Notes: generated by a model from the sequence alone, not told the origin. Positions 18,046 to 26,674 are shown, counted from the first letter of the stretch. The stretch is 59,211 bases of DNA from Pseudomonadota bacterium (GCA_025355105.1 JANYAE010000067.1:1-59211), one strand, 5' to 3'. Made by a program: numbers and translations.

Positions 18046-18944
18046 CAGGCCAGCATCTTTTCGACCGGCAGCACCAGGATCGCCGAGGCGCCGGCGGCCT
18101 TGAGCCCCTCGAGCGTCTCCCAGAACACGTTCTCGCGGCACACCGCGTGCACCGCCACCTTGTCGGGGTTGCCCTCCAGCGGGATCACGGTCGGGTACTC
18201 GGAGCCCGGCAGCAGGTGGCGGATCGCGGCCAGCGCGGCCCGCGGTGCGTGCAGCATGATGTACTTGCTCTCCTTGACCTGCTGCACGCCGTCGATCCTG
18301 AGCAGCATGCGGTTGAGCCAGGACTCCTTGGCCGGCGACAGCGGCAGCGGGGTCCGGATCAGCATCGCCTGGCTCTCGAGCACGGTCTCGACCTCGCGCA
18401 GGTGGTTGGCCTTGAGCGTGCTGCCGGTCGAGACCAGGTCGCAGATCACGTCGGCGCGGCCGAGCCGCGGCGCGATCTCGACCGCGCCCGAGAGCACCAC
18501 CACCTCGGCGGCGATGCCGCCGTCGCGCAGCCAGCGGCTGAGGATGTTGGGGTAGGTGGTCGCGATGCGCCGGCCGTCGAGGTCGCGCGGCGAGCGGTAG
18601 CTGAAGTCCTCTGGCACCGCGATCGCGAGCCGGCAGCGGCCGAAGTCGAGCGGCTGCATCTCGATGAACAGCGGCGCGGCGCCGCGCGCGATGAAGCCGA
18701 GGCGCTTCTCCTCGACGACGTTGGCGCCGACGATGCCGAGGTCGCAGACGTCCTCCTGCACGAGATCGGGGATGTCGTCGTCGCGCACCAGCAGCACGTC
18801 GAGCGGCATGTTCTCGCCGTAGCACAGCAGCTGGTCCTTGCCGCGGCTGTACTTGAGGCCGCAGCGCACCAGCAGGTCGAGCGAGTGGTCGGTGAGGCGG
18901 CCGGTCTTTTGCACCGCGACCTTGAGGCGCTGCTCCTTATCCAT
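18045..18944 (-). CDS. hisG: ATP phosphoribosyltransferase, long form
   Basis: 299 residues, the long HisG form with a C-terminal ACT-like regulatory domain (about 225-299: SKYIMLHAPRAALAAIRHLLPGSEYPTVIPL). Catalytic part: VAVQKTGRLTDHSLDLLVRCGL, DDIPDLVQEDVCDLGIVGANVVEE, and the PRPP-binding DVICDLVSTGSTLKANHLREVE. It condenses ATP with PRPP and is the first, feedback-inhibited step of histidine synthesis. Its ATG lies eight bases inside the end of the upstream trpR-like regulator gene, with GAGG upstream, so translation is coupled to the regulator. Confidence 0.96.
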   Translation of the reverse strand: MDKEQRLKVAVQKTGRLTDHSLDLLVRCGLKYSRGKDQLLCYGENMPLDVLLVRDDDIPDLVQEDVCDLGIVGANVVEEKRLGFIARGAAPLFIEMQPLDFGRCRLAIAVPEDFSYRSPRDLDGRRIATTYPNILSRWLRDGGIAAEVVVLSGAVEIAPRLGRADVICDLVSTGSTLKANHLREVETVLESQAMLIRTPLPLSPAKESWLNRMLLRIDGVQQVKESKYIMLHAPRAALAAIRHLLPGSEYPTVIPLEGNPDKVAVHAVCRENVFWETLEGLKAAGASAILVLPVEKMLA

Positions 18945-19254
18945 GGCGGGCCTCGCCAGTGCGCAGCGCAGCGAGCGCGTAGCCGCCGTTGCCGGCGACG
19001 AGGCAACGCGCGACCCGGCCGATGGTCGTGACGCTGACCCCCGTCAGGCGGTGGATCTCGCGATAGGGGCGGTTCTCCTTGAGCAGCTCGACCACCGCCC
19101 AGCGGTCGGCCAGCGCCTGCAGCTCCGCCGGCGTGCACAGGTCGCGAAAGAAGGCCCGGCACTCGTCGGCGCTCTTCAGCGTCAGCACGGCCTGGTACAG
19201 GGCGCGCTCGGCGAGCGCTTCCTGGCGCGGACTCAAGGGACGGTGCAGTTTCAT
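18937..19254 (-). CDS. TrpR/YerC-YecD family regulator, predicted repressor of the his operon
   Basis: 105 residues, all helical, matching the Trp-repressor-like YerC/YecD family: an N-terminal dimerisation part (ALYQAVLTLKSADECRAFFRDLCTPAELQALADRWAVVELL) and a helix-turn-helix (RPYREIHRLTGVSVTTIGRVARCL). It is the first gene of the his operon and overlaps hisG by 8 bp. TrpR-type regulators linked to his operons are known in Xanthomonadales. An array of TrpR-like half-sites overlaps the operon's own promoter at 19267-19293, so autoregulation plus his repression is the natural model. The effector would be histidine or a related compound, which is inference. Confidence 0.88.
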   Translation of the reverse strand: MKLHRPLSPRQEALAERALYQAVLTLKSADECRAFFRDLCTPAELQALADRWAVVELLKENRPYREIHRLTGVSVTTIGRVARCLVAGNGGYALAALRTGEARHG

Positions 19255-19266
19255 GGCCTGTCACAA

Positions 19267-19293
19267 TGTATTAATACGTTAATACATTAGTAC
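19267..19293. promoter_or_regulatory. Candidate operator array for the TrpR-like regulator
   Basis: Three back-to-back 8-mers occupy 19270-19293 on the plus strand: ATTAATAC, GTTAATAC, ATTAGTAC. Superimposed is a perfect inverted repeat, TGTATTAA-TACG-TTAATACA, at 19267-19286. On the minus strand the array begins GTACTAAT, close to half of the E. coli TrpR operator (GTACTAGT). This AT-rich run stands out in a very GC-rich genome, starts 13 bp upstream of the regulator's ATG and covers the predicted -10. Confidence 0.75.
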
Positions 19294-19312
19294 AGACGGG
19301 TGCCGCTGGCAA
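19284..19312 (-). promoter_or_regulatory. Predicted promoter of the trpR-like/his operon
   Basis: On the minus strand TTGCCA (19312-19307) and TAATGT (19289-19284) are 17 bp apart. The -10 lies inside the repeated operator, so a bound repressor would block polymerase. The -10 match is modest; the position fits a short 5' untranslated leader before ATG 19254. Confidence 0.5.
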
Positions 19313-19346
19313 GTGGCCGCAGGATGCCTGCGGCTGACGCCGTTTC

Positions 19347-19376
19347 TTGACGCACTGCGGTGCTGCTCTTTAGACT
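19347..19376 (+). promoter_or_regulatory. Predicted promoter of metX-metB
   Basis: TTGACG at 19347-19352 and TAGACT at 19371-19376 with an 18-bp spacer. A start site about seven bases on would fall at 19383, exactly where the SAM riboswitch P1 helix begins, which supports both calls. Confidence 0.6.
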
Positions 19377-19383
19377 CCGGCCG

Positions 19384-19487
19384 CCCATCTAGACCGGCTG
19401 AGGGACTGGCCCTTTGAAGCCGGGGCAACCTGCGCGAAGCGTTCAGGTGCCAACTCCTGCGGATCCACACGGGATCCGGTAGATGGG
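19384..19487 (+). ncRNA. SAM-I (S-box) riboswitch upstream of metX
   Basis: The conserved S-box core is directly visible: GAGGGACTGGCCC, then TTTGAAGCC, then GGGGCAACC, and later CAGGTGCCAACTCCTGC. Helix P1 closes perfectly, CCCATCT (19384-19390) with AGATGGG (19481-19487), and P4 forms from GGATCC-acacg-GGATCC. This aptamer class binds S-adenosylmethionine and shuts off methionine genes. Downstream (19497-19530) AACCGG/CCGGTT and CCGGGCC/GGCCCGG arms offer competing hairpins as expression platform, without a U-run, so control may be translational. Placement before metX-metB is fully consistent. Confidence 0.93.
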
Positions 19488-19584
19488 TCGCCGGAGAACC
19501 GGGCCTGCGATGGCCCGGCTCAGGCCGGTTCCGCCTCCGCGGCGGCTCGGGAGTCTGCGCCAGCGCATGACCCGAGGAGTGCTG

Positions 19585-20595
19585 ATGGTGTCCCCTGACC
19601 TGCGGCCGAGCGCCGTCCCTGAGCCCGCCAGCGCCGAGGAGGGGGTCGTGCGGCTGCGCGCGCCGTTCGCGCTGCACCACGGCGGCACGCTGGAGTCGCC
19701 GCGCATCGCCTGGCGTCTGAGCGGACCGCGCGCGGCGCCGGTGGTGCTCGCAATCGGCGGCATCTCCGGCTACCGCCGGGTCAGCGCCGAGGACCAGGGC
19801 TGGTGGGCGCCGGTGGTCGGCGACGGCCGGGCGCTCGACACGCGGCGCTTCCGGGTGCTCGGCATCGACTATCTGGGCGGCAGCGGCGACTCCAGCGCGC
19901 CGCTCCCGGGCGGCAGCTTCCCGACGCTGAGCGCCTTTGATCAGGCCGAAGCGATCGCCGCGTTGCTGGCCGAGCTCGGCCTCGGGCGGCTGCACGCGGT
20001 GGTCGGCGCCTCCTACGGCGGCCAGGTCGCGCTCGCGCTCGGCGCGCGCCATGCGGCGCTCGCGGCGCGCCTGCTGGTCGTGTCGGCGGCCGACCGCACG
20101 CACCCGATGGCCTCCGCGTGGCGCAGCGTCGAGCGCGAGGTGGTCCGCTTCGGCATCCGCCAGGGTGATCCGGCCGGCGGCTTGAAGCTCGCCCGTGCGC
20201 TCGCCATGTGCACCTACCGTTCGCCGCGCGAGTTCGCGACCCGCTTCAGCGGCGAGCCGACGCTGGCCGAGGGGCGGCTGCAGCTGCCGATCGAGTCGTA
20301 CCTGTTCGCCCGCGGCGACGCCTACGTGGCCCGCTACCGGCCGGAGTCCTTCGTCTGCCTGTCGGAGTCGATCGACCTGTTCCGGGTGGACGCCGGCGCG
20401 GTGCAGCTGCCGGTCACCGCGATCGCCGTGCCGGAGGACCAGCTCGTGCCCTACGATGACATGCAGGCGTTCATCCGCCGGCTGCCGCACGGGCGCCTGG
20501 TCACGCTCGAGTCGATCTACGGCCACGACGCCTTCCTCAAGGAAGGTGAGGCCCTGCGCCCGATCTTCGCCGACTGTCTGCAAGGACCTGCCTGA
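19585..20595 (+). CDS. metX: Homoserine O-acyltransferase (MetX family)
   Basis: 336 residues from ATG 19585, five bases after GAGGAG; an upstream in-frame ATG at 19567 lacks such a site, and one at 19483 lies inside riboswitch P1. Alpha/beta-hydrolase fold with VVLAIGGISGYRRV, DYLGGSGDSS, the nucleophile S143 in VVGASYGGQVALALG, DRTHPMASAWR, and the Asp/His of the triad in VPEDQLVPYDD and YGHDAFLKE. It acylates homoserine (acetyl or succinyl; MetX-type succinyltransferases exist in Xanthomonas relatives) for methionine synthesis. The stop shares one base with the metB start (TGATG). The SAM riboswitch upstream confirms the methionine role. Confidence 0.92.
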   Translation: MVSPDLRPSAVPEPASAEEGVVRLRAPFALHHGGTLESPRIAWRLSGPRAAPVVLAIGGISGYRRVSAEDQGWWAPVVGDGRALDTRRFRVLGIDYLGGSGDSSAPLPGGSFPTLSAFDQAEAIAALLAELGLGRLHAVVGASYGGQVALALGARHAALAARLLVVSAADRTHPMASAWRSVEREVVRFGIRQGDPAGGLKLARALAMCTYRSPREFATRFSGEPTLAEGRLQLPIESYLFARGDAYVARYRPESFVCLSESIDLFRVDAGAVQLPVTAIAVPEDQLVPYDDMQAFIRRLPHGRLVTLESIYGHDAFLKEGEALRPIFADCLQGPA

Positions 20596-21761
20596 TGAGC
20601 CGCCTGACCGACCCCCGCACGCGCACCGTGCGCGCCGCACTCGACAGCGACGCGCAGCACGGCGCCGTCGTGCCGCCGATCCACCTGACCTCGACCTTCT
20701 CGTTCGCCACCTTCGGCGAGAAGCGCCGCTACGACTACTCGCGTTCCGGCAACCCGACCCGCGACGCGCTCGCCGAGGCGCTCGCCGAGCTCGAGGGCGG
20801 CGCCGGCGCGGTCGTGACCGGCTCCGGCATGGGCGCCGTGACGCTGGTCGCGAACCTGTGCCGCGCCGGCGAGCTGGTGCTCGCGCCGCGCGACTGCTAT
20901 GGCGGCACGCATCGCCTGTTCAGCGCGCTCGCGCGCCACGGCCACCTGCGGGTCGAGTTCGTCGACCCGACCGATCTCGAGGCGTTCGCGCTAGCGCTCG
21001 CACAGCAGCCGCGGCTGGTGTGGCTCGAGACGCCGTCCAACCCGCTGCTGCGGATCACCGACCTCGAGCGCGCCTGCGCGCTCGCGAGCGCCGCCGGCGC
21101 GCTGGTCGCGGTCGACAACACCTTCCTGTCGCCGGTCTGGCAGCAGCCGCTCGCGCTCGGCGCCGACCTCGTCGTGCACTCGACCACCAAGTACCTGAAC
21201 GGCCACAGCGACGTGGTCGGCGGGGCGGTGATCGCCAAGACCGAGGCGCTGCGCGAGGAGCTCGGCTGGTGGGCCAACTGCCTCGGCATCACCGGCGCGC
21301 CCTTCGACAGCTACCTGACGCTGCGCGGCCTGCGCACGCTGCACGCGCGGCTCGCGCTGCACGCCGAGAACGCGGCGCTGATCGCGGCGACGCTGGCGCG
21401 GCACCCGGCGGTCGAGCAGGTGTACTACCCGGGACTTGAGTCGCACCCAGGCCACGCGCTCGCGGCGCGCCAGCAGCGCAGCTTCGGCGCGATGCTGAGC
21501 TTCGAGGTGGTGCACGGCACCGCCGGGGTGCGCGCCTGCGTCGAGGGGCTTGAGCTTTTTTCGCTCGCCGAGTCGCTCGGCGGGGTCGAGAGCCTGATCG
21601 CGCACCCGGCGTCGATGACTCACGCGGCGATGGACGCCGCGGCCCGCGCCCGCGCCGGGATCTCCGACAGCCTGCTGCGGCTCTCGGTCGGCATCGAGGC
21701 CGGCGCCGACCTGGTCACCGACCTGACCGCGGGACTTGAGCGGGCGCTCGCCGCCGGCTGA
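20595..21761 (+). CDS. metB: Cystathionine gamma-synthase-type PLP enzyme
   Basis: 388 residues, Cys/Met metabolism PLP family: YSRSGNPTRDALAEALAELEGG, VTGSGMGAVTLV, LVWLETPSNPLLRITD, VAVDNTFLSPVWQQPLALGADLVVHSTTKYLNGHSD with PLP lysine K199, and ESLGGVESLIAHPASMTHA. Coupled to metX, so it most likely condenses the acylhomoserine with cysteine to cystathionine. Direct sulfhydrylation (MetZ) or gamma-lyase activity cannot be excluded from sequence alone. Confidence 0.9.
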   Translation: MSRLTDPRTRTVRAALDSDAQHGAVVPPIHLTSTFSFATFGEKRRYDYSRSGNPTRDALAEALAELEGGAGAVVTGSGMGAVTLVANLCRAGELVLAPRDCYGGTHRLFSALARHGHLRVEFVDPTDLEAFALALAQQPRLVWLETPSNPLLRITDLERACALASAAGALVAVDNTFLSPVWQQPLALGADLVVHSTTKYLNGHSDVVGGAVIAKTEALREELGWWANCLGITGAPFDSYLTLRGLRTLHARLALHAENAALIAATLARHPAVEQVYYPGLESHPGHALAARQQRSFGAMLSFEVVHGTAGVRACVEGLELFSLAESLGGVESLIAHPASMTHAAMDAAARARAGISDSLLRLSVGIEAGADLVTDLTAGLERALAAG

Positions 21762-21767
21762 CGGGCC

Positions 21768-22046
21768 TCAGGCCGGGACGGCGGAGCTGACCAGCACGGT
21801 CGCGAGCGTCGTCACGTTGCCGCGGCTGTCGAGCGCGCACAGCACGAGCTCATGCTGCAGGCCGTGGGCCAGCGTCGTCACCAGCCGCAGCCGCACGTCG
21901 CCAGCGCGATAGGCCCCCGCGACCGAGCCGGAGACCCCCGGCTGCTCGCGCGCGAGACGGCTCAGCATCCGGCCGACCAGCGGCGCGAGCGCGGCGCCGT
22001 AGGCCGTCACCGTGTCGTCGTTGCCGAGGAAGGTCGGGTCGGTCAT
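21768..22046 (-). CDS. Small protein of unknown function
   Basis: 92 residues from ATG 22046, with GGAGGA seven bases upstream. No signal peptide or membrane segment. Visible blocks: DPTFLGNDDTVTAYGAALAPLVGRMLSRLAREQPG, then a beta-like half (GDVRLRLVTTLAHGLQHELVLCALDSRGNVTTLATVLV). The sequence suggests a compact alpha/beta fold; I do not recognise the family. It ends six bases from the metB stop in convergent orientation. Confidence 0.55.
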   Translation of the reverse strand: MTDPTFLGNDDTVTAYGAALAPLVGRMLSRLAREQPGVSGSVAGAYRAGDVRLRLVTTLAHGLQHELVLCALDSRGNVTTLATVLVSSAVPA

Positions 22047-22390
22047 CACGCCGTCCTCCGTGCATGCCGGTCGGCCGGATGACATCTAACGACTTTCGAC
22101 GCCGGGAACTGCTACCTGGGTCGCAACCTGCTCGTTTCGCGCGCGCCGTGGCGGCAGAGCAACGTCGCCGCGCGCCGACAGCCGCCGCGCAGCGCGCTGG
22201 CGGGCGCGGGCCGAGCGCCGAGGGCACGGACGAGGCGCGCGCTCGGCAGGCGCCTGGCCGCTGGATCGCATGCTCGAGCGGCGATCCGCATCATGTCAGC
22301 CGCGCAGGCGAGCTGTTCGGCCAGCTGACTCATTCCCGGCCGCGGTGCCGCGACATCGCGCCGGCCCGCCAATCGGCACTCGCGGTCGCC
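22047..22390. other. Intergenic region without a recognisable gene
   Basis: 344 bp between the start of the small minus-strand gene and the stop of the phosphoesterase gene. It should contain the promoter of the small gene (a TTAGAT-like hexamer lies on the minus strand near 22085). Open frames crossing it are Arg/Ala-rich and unsupported. GC-rich inverted repeats occur around 22140-22210, but no T-run marks a terminator. Confidence 0.4.
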
Positions 22391-25300
22391 TCAGTGCCTG
22401 TCAGCGCAAGCTTCTGCCGCCGTGCGCAGCCACGACGCGCGGTCGGTTCGAAGATCGAGCCCGGAGCGCTCAACAGGGTAAGGCCGCTCACGCTCGAGGC
22501 CGCTCCAGACGACCCGATTGAGGCGAGCGGAGTCCATCCGGTCCTCTGAGGAGAAATCCATCCCTGCGGTGTGCGCGGCCCAGTAGCCGGCGTCGTGGTC
22601 CCGCGGGCCACAGGCGGCCGGGGAGGCCTGGCCGGCCGGCTGCGGCGGCAGCGACAGCTTGCTGCGCCGCAACGCCGCGGGCACGGCCGCGGTGAACCGC
22701 CAGCTTGCTTGCGATAGGTCGAAGACGTCGGCCATCGGTCGTGCGACCGCATCGTGGAAATTGAGCGGCTGCAGCCCGAGGACGAGTTCCATGGTCCGCA
22801 GCAGGTCCACCGTCGTGTAGCGGGTCGAGACCACCGCGCCGTGCCGGACGTAGGGACCGACGATGAACGCCGGGCTGCGGTGCGCGTCGACGTGGTCGGG
22901 ACCTGCCTGCGCGTCGTCCTCGACGATGAAGATCAGCGTGTCGCGGGCGTAGCGGCTGCGCGCGACCCGCTCGACCAGCAGCCCGACGGCGTAGTCGTTG
23001 TCGGCGATCTGCGTGAGCGGCGTGTCGACGCCGTCGATCGCGGTCGCAAAGTCGCCGAGGTGATCGTGCATGAGCCGGACCAGCTCGAGGCGCGGTAGCG
23101 TGCCGCGTTGCTCGAAGTCCGCAAACTCGCGGGCCCATTCCTGGACCCGGTAGAAGTCGGGGAAGCGGTTGTCGAAGCCACGGAAATACGGATCGGTGTG
23201 TGCCGCAAGGGCAGGGTCGGTCGGATAGGCGACGACGGTTCGGCTCTGCGCCGGGTCGCGCAGCAGCGGCAGCACGGCCGCGCCGGCCGCCTTGGCCTCG
23301 TAGCGCGCGAGGTCGATGAAGAAGCCGTAGTTGCGGACGCTGAGATGGCGGCGCAGCGCCTCGTGCCAGATCCGGCCCTGCTCAGGCTCGCCGTCGTCCG
23401 GCCCGTCAGGTGCCGCGACATCGGACACGCCGGCGAGAATGTCCTCGTCGTCCGGCGAGTCCGGATTGGCCTTGCGGCGCGCGGCCGCGCCGGCCAGAGC
23501 GACGTTCACTTCGCGGTTGGTGCCTTCCGACTCGTAGTTGAAACCACGCTCGGCGTACTGCGGCGGCACGGTCTTCTCGATCACATCGGTGGTCCTCGCC
23601 GCGACGCTCCACGGCCAGCCGGTGCCGCTGACCTCGCCGCTGTCGAAGAAATTGTCGAGGTCGACGAAGGCCGAGGCGAGCCGATGCTGGTTGGGCGTCA
23701 CGCTCGCCGGGAATTGCGCGAGAGCGGGATCGCCATTGCCGACCGCAAGATCGCCGAGGATCTGGTCGTAGGTGCGGTTCTCCTTGATGATGTAGATCAC
23801 ATGTCGAATGCGCTGGCGCAGCGACGCGAACAGCCGCTCCTCCGCGGCGCTCGGCGTCGCGAAGATGCGATTGTTGGCGTCGACGACGCGCGTCAGGCGA
23901 GCCAGCGACGCGGCGTCCGGGACCGGAATCATCGCGAGGCCGCCCGGCGACTGCTGCAGCACGTAGGCGTTGGCCGCGTGCAGCGGCCGGCCCGGCGCGC
24001 AGCCGCTCGCCAGCGGCGGCTCCTCGAGGCCGAGACAGTTGCCGGGGTTGGCGACGCCCGGGCTTTTGGCGGTCGCGACGTAGAGGCTGAGGCCGTCGCC
24101 GCGCACCGTCACGGCGGCCGGGTACCACGCGGTCGGAATGAGGCCGCGTCGCGCCCCGCTCGGCAGCGACAGCACCGCGATGGCGTTCGCGCCAGCGAGC
24201 GCCGCATAGAGCGTCCGGCCGTCCGGCGACAACGCGAGCGCATCAGGCGATAAGCCGCGGTCGGGGATCCCGGCGCGCCCGCTGCGCAACGCGATCTCGC
24301 GCCGCAGCTGCGCGCGCGCCACCGCGATCACGCCGACGCGATCGACGTTGTCCTCGGACACGTACAGGAACTTACCTGAGCGGTCGAGCAACAGCGCATT
24401 CGGGTTGCCCGTCACCTTGATCCGCGAGCGGATCGCCGGCGCGGGATCGAGCCCGATCACGATCACCTCGCGGTCGCGAAGGCTGCTCACGTAGGCGGCG
24501 CCGGCCGCGCCGGCGACCACCGCATACGGGTAGGTGCCGCCGCGCGTTCCCACTGCGCGCGCAGCGCGCTTGCCGGGCCGCAGGTCGAGTTCCGCGACCA
24601 CGCGGCGCATCGCCCAGTCGACGACCGAGACGCTGTCGTTGCCGAAATTGGCGACCACCAACCTCGCGCCGTCGTGGCTCACGGCGAGCCCGGCCGCGGC
24701 CGGCGGCGAGACCGCGCGCTCGGGCGCCAGACCCTCGCCGTGCGCGTGGCCGAGCGCGATCGCAGGGGCCTGCTCCTGCCAGCCGTCCGCGCCGCGGCCA
24801 AAGACGTGCACAGCATCGTCGACGCCGCCGGCGACGAAGAAATGGGCGCCATCCGGCGCAAAGGCCAGGCCGACGAAGGCGTTCGGCACCGGCAGCGCCT
24901 GTCGCTGCCGCGGCACGTCGCCGCTCGCGTCGAACACGAACACGTAGTCGCTCGACGACTCCGGGATCAGTTTGCCGGCGGCGTCGAAGTTCCGGTTGTA
25001 ACCGGACGTCAGCACGAGCAGCGTTCTGCCGTCCGGACTCAGGGCGGTCGCGACCGCGTGGTCGGCCAGGAACGCGGGCCGCTCGCTGAGCCCCGGATTG
25101 AGCGGCAGCAAGCGAGTCCCCGGGGGCGCGGACGGCGTGATCGAGGCCCCTGTCGGCAGCCACGTCGACTCGACCGCGGCGGCGGGCGGCTCGGCCGATG
25201 CGCCGGCCAAGCCTGCTGCCAGCGCCGCCGCGGCGCTTGCCGCGAGCAGCATCCGAGTGCGAGTGCCCGAGAAACGGCGGCGGATCGGACGGTCGCCGCC

Positions 25301-25420
25301 GGCATCGCGGCCGAGCCCGCGCCGCGAACCTGTTGCCACGTCGGATCGGGTGCGCGCGATCGGCTGCGGGTCGCCGCGGACGTGAGCGATGGCCTCGTGT
25401 CGTTCGCGTGTCGATGGCAT
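22391..25420 (-). CDS. Beta-propeller (YncE-like)/phosphoesterase fusion, exported
   Basis: 1009 residues from ATG 25420; a later ATG at 25252 would begin directly at the hydrophobic signal (MLLAASAAAALAAGLAGASA). The longer form places RRRF before that core, resembling a twin-arginine signal. Residues about 85-500 are repeated blades (LSPDGRTLLVLTSG, FAPDGAHFFVAGG, VSHDGARLVVANFGNDSVSVVD, LLDRSGKFLYVSEDNVDRVGVI, LSPDGRTLYAALAGANAIAVLSL). Residues about 530-930 are an alkaline-phosphatase-superfamily phosphoesterase (HVIYIIKENRTYDQILGDL, DLDNFFDSGEVSGTGWPWS, DTLIFIVEDDAQAGPDHVDAHRSP, FIVGPYVRHGAVVS, TMELVLGLQPLN). The fused architecture is common in soil proteobacteria. Probably hydrolyses an extracytoplasmic phosphoester; substrate unknown. 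Confidence 0.9.
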   Translation of the reverse strand: MPSTRERHEAIAHVRGDPQPIARTRSDVATGSRRGLGRDAGGDRPIRRRFSGTRTRMLLAASAAAALAAGLAGASAEPPAAAVESTWLPTGASITPSAPPGTRLLPLNPGLSERPAFLADHAVATALSPDGRTLLVLTSGYNRNFDAAGKLIPESSSDYVFVFDASGDVPRQRQALPVPNAFVGLAFAPDGAHFFVAGGVDDAVHVFGRGADGWQEQAPAIALGHAHGEGLAPERAVSPPAAAGLAVSHDGARLVVANFGNDSVSVVDWAMRRVVAELDLRPGKRAARAVGTRGGTYPYAVVAGAAGAAYVSSLRDREVIVIGLDPAPAIRSRIKVTGNPNALLLDRSGKFLYVSEDNVDRVGVIAVARAQLRREIALRSGRAGIPDRGLSPDALALSPDGRTLYAALAGANAIAVLSLPSGARRGLIPTAWYPAAVTVRGDGLSLYVATAKSPGVANPGNCLGLEEPPLASGCAPGRPLHAANAYVLQQSPGGLAMIPVPDAASLARLTRVVDANNRIFATPSAAEERLFASLRQRIRHVIYIIKENRTYDQILGDLAVGNGDPALAQFPASVTPNQHRLASAFVDLDNFFDSGEVSGTGWPWSVAARTTDVIEKTVPPQYAERGFNYESEGTNREVNVALAGAAARRKANPDSPDDEDILAGVSDVAAPDGPDDGEPEQGRIWHEALRRHLSVRNYGFFIDLARYEAKAAGAAVLPLLRDPAQSRTVVAYPTDPALAAHTDPYFRGFDNRFPDFYRVQEWAREFADFEQRGTLPRLELVRLMHDHLGDFATAIDGVDTPLTQIADNDYAVGLLVERVARSRYARDTLIFIVEDDAQAGPDHVDAHRSPAFIVGPYVRHGAVVSTRYTTVDLLRTMELVLGLQPLNFHDAVARPMADVFDLSQASWRFTAAVPAALRRSKLSLPPQPAGQASPAACGPRDHDAGYWAAHTAGMDFSSEDRMDSARLNRVVWSGLERERPYPVERSGLDLRTDRASWLRTAAEACADRH

Positions 25421-25487
25421 CGGGATTGCTTCTTTCGGCGCTGGCGGCGAGCTCAGCGGGCCAGCCTCATCACTTACCTTAGCAAGT

Positions 25488-25515
25488 CCGCTTCACGCCG
25501 AGTATCGCGAAGCGG
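25488..25515 (-). terminator. Hairpin downstream of leuB, weak terminator candidate
   Basis: On the minus-strand transcript a 10-bp stem forms (CCGCUUCGCG with CGUGAAGCGG, one G-U pair) around an 8-base loop. It lies about 100 bases past the leuB stop and before the phosphoesterase gene. No U-run follows, so it may be a Rho-assisted or processing structure. Confidence 0.35.
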
Positions 25516-25618
25516 GAGTCAGCGACGTCCCGCGGCAAGCGCGCGCATGCCAAGCGGCACGCCGCTCGCGGCGGCATGCCTCGACGAGCGCGCGGGCGCA
25601 ATGCGCAAGGAGCAGGGA

Positions 25619-26674
25619 CTAGAGGCGCGCGAGGACGGCCTCGCCCGCGCTGCGGGTCGAGGCCGGGGCCCCCTTGGGCTTCAGGTCCGCGGTGCGCACG
25701 CCGGCATCGAGGGCGGCGACGACCGCGGCCTCGAGTGCGAGCGCCTCGCGTTCAAGGCCGAGCGAGTGCCGCAGCAGCAGCGCCGCCGACAGGATCGTCG
25801 CGTACGGGTTGGCGATGCCGCGGCCGGCGATGTCCGGCGCCGAGCCATGGATCGGCTCGTAGAGCCCGCGCGTCTCGGCGCCGAGCGAGGCGGAGGGGCA
25901 CAGGCCGAGCGAGCCCGGCAGCATCGAGGCCTCGTCGGTCAGGATGTCGCCGAACATGTTCTCGGTGATCACGACGTCGAAGTCCGACGGCCGGCGCAAG
26001 AGGTGCATGGTCGCCGCGTCGATGTACATGTGATCGAGCGCGACGTCCGGGAACTCGGCCGCCATGATGCGCGTGACCACCGAGCGCCACAGCCGCGAGG
26101 TCTCGAGCACGTTGGCCTTGTCCACCGAGGTCAGGCGCTTGCGGCGGGCGCGCGCGAGGCGCGCGCCGAGGCGCGCGATGCGCTCGACCTCAGGCACGGT
26201 GTAGACGCACAGGTCGCTGGCCGAGGTCTCGGTGCGGGTCTTCTCGCCGAAGTAGATGCCGCCGGTCAGCTCGCGGATGACCATGATGTCGACGCCGGCC
26301 AGCAGCTCGGGTTTGAGCGGCGAGGCGTCAAGCACCGACGCGTAGCAGATTACCGGCCGCAGGTTGGCGTACAGGCCGAGCTCCTGGCGCAGCTGCAGGA
26401 TCGCGAGCTCCGGCCGCACCTTCAGCGACGGGTCCGAATAGCGCGGCGTGCCGATCGCGCCGAACAGCACCGCCTCGGCGCTCTTTGCGAGCGCGAGCGT
26501 CGCCGGCGGCAGCGGCAGGCCGGTCGCGTCCATCGCCACCGCCCCGACCGGCGCCTCCTCGAAACGAAACGCATGGCCGAAGCGGCGGCCGACCGCCTCC
26601 AGGCAGCGCACCGCCTCGGCCACGACCTCCGGGCCGATGCCGTCGCCCGGCAGCACCGCGATCAGCGCCTTCAC
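25619..26674 (-). CDS. leuB: 3-isopropylmalate dehydrogenase
   Basis: 351 residues from a GTG overlapping the leuD stop (GTGA). Motifs: [147 protein letters not shown], and [35 protein letters not shown]. It oxidatively decarboxylates 3-isopropylmalate with NAD in leucine synthesis. Last gene of the ilvC-leuACDB operon. Confidence 0.97.
   Translation of the reverse strand: MKALIAVLPGDGIGPEVVAEAVRCLEAVGRRFGHAFRFEEAPVGAVAMDATGLPLPPATLALAKSAEAVLFGAIGTPRYSDPSLKVRPELAILQLRQELGLYANLRPVICYASVLDASPLKPELLAGVDIMVIRELTGGIYFGEKTRTETSASDLCVYTVPEVERIARLGARLARARRKRLTSVDKANVLETSRLWRSVVTRIMAAEFPDVALDHMYIDAATMHLLRRPSDFDVVITENMFGDILTDEASMLPGSLGLCPSASLGAETRGLYEPIHGSAPDIAGRGIANPYATILSAALLLRHSLGLEREALALEAAVVAALDAGVRTADLKPKGAPASTRSAGEAVLARL

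Noticed and set aside
19483..19585. Upstream in-frame ATG codons at 19483 and 19567 for metX
   Set aside because: The first is inside the SAM riboswitch P1 helix; the second lacks a ribosome-binding site, whereas 19585 follows GAGGAG at proper distance.
22064..22549. A 161-residue plus-strand open frame in the gap beside the phosphoesterase gene
   Set aside because: Partly antisense to the phosphoesterase 3' end, Arg/Ala-rich, no ribosome-binding site.
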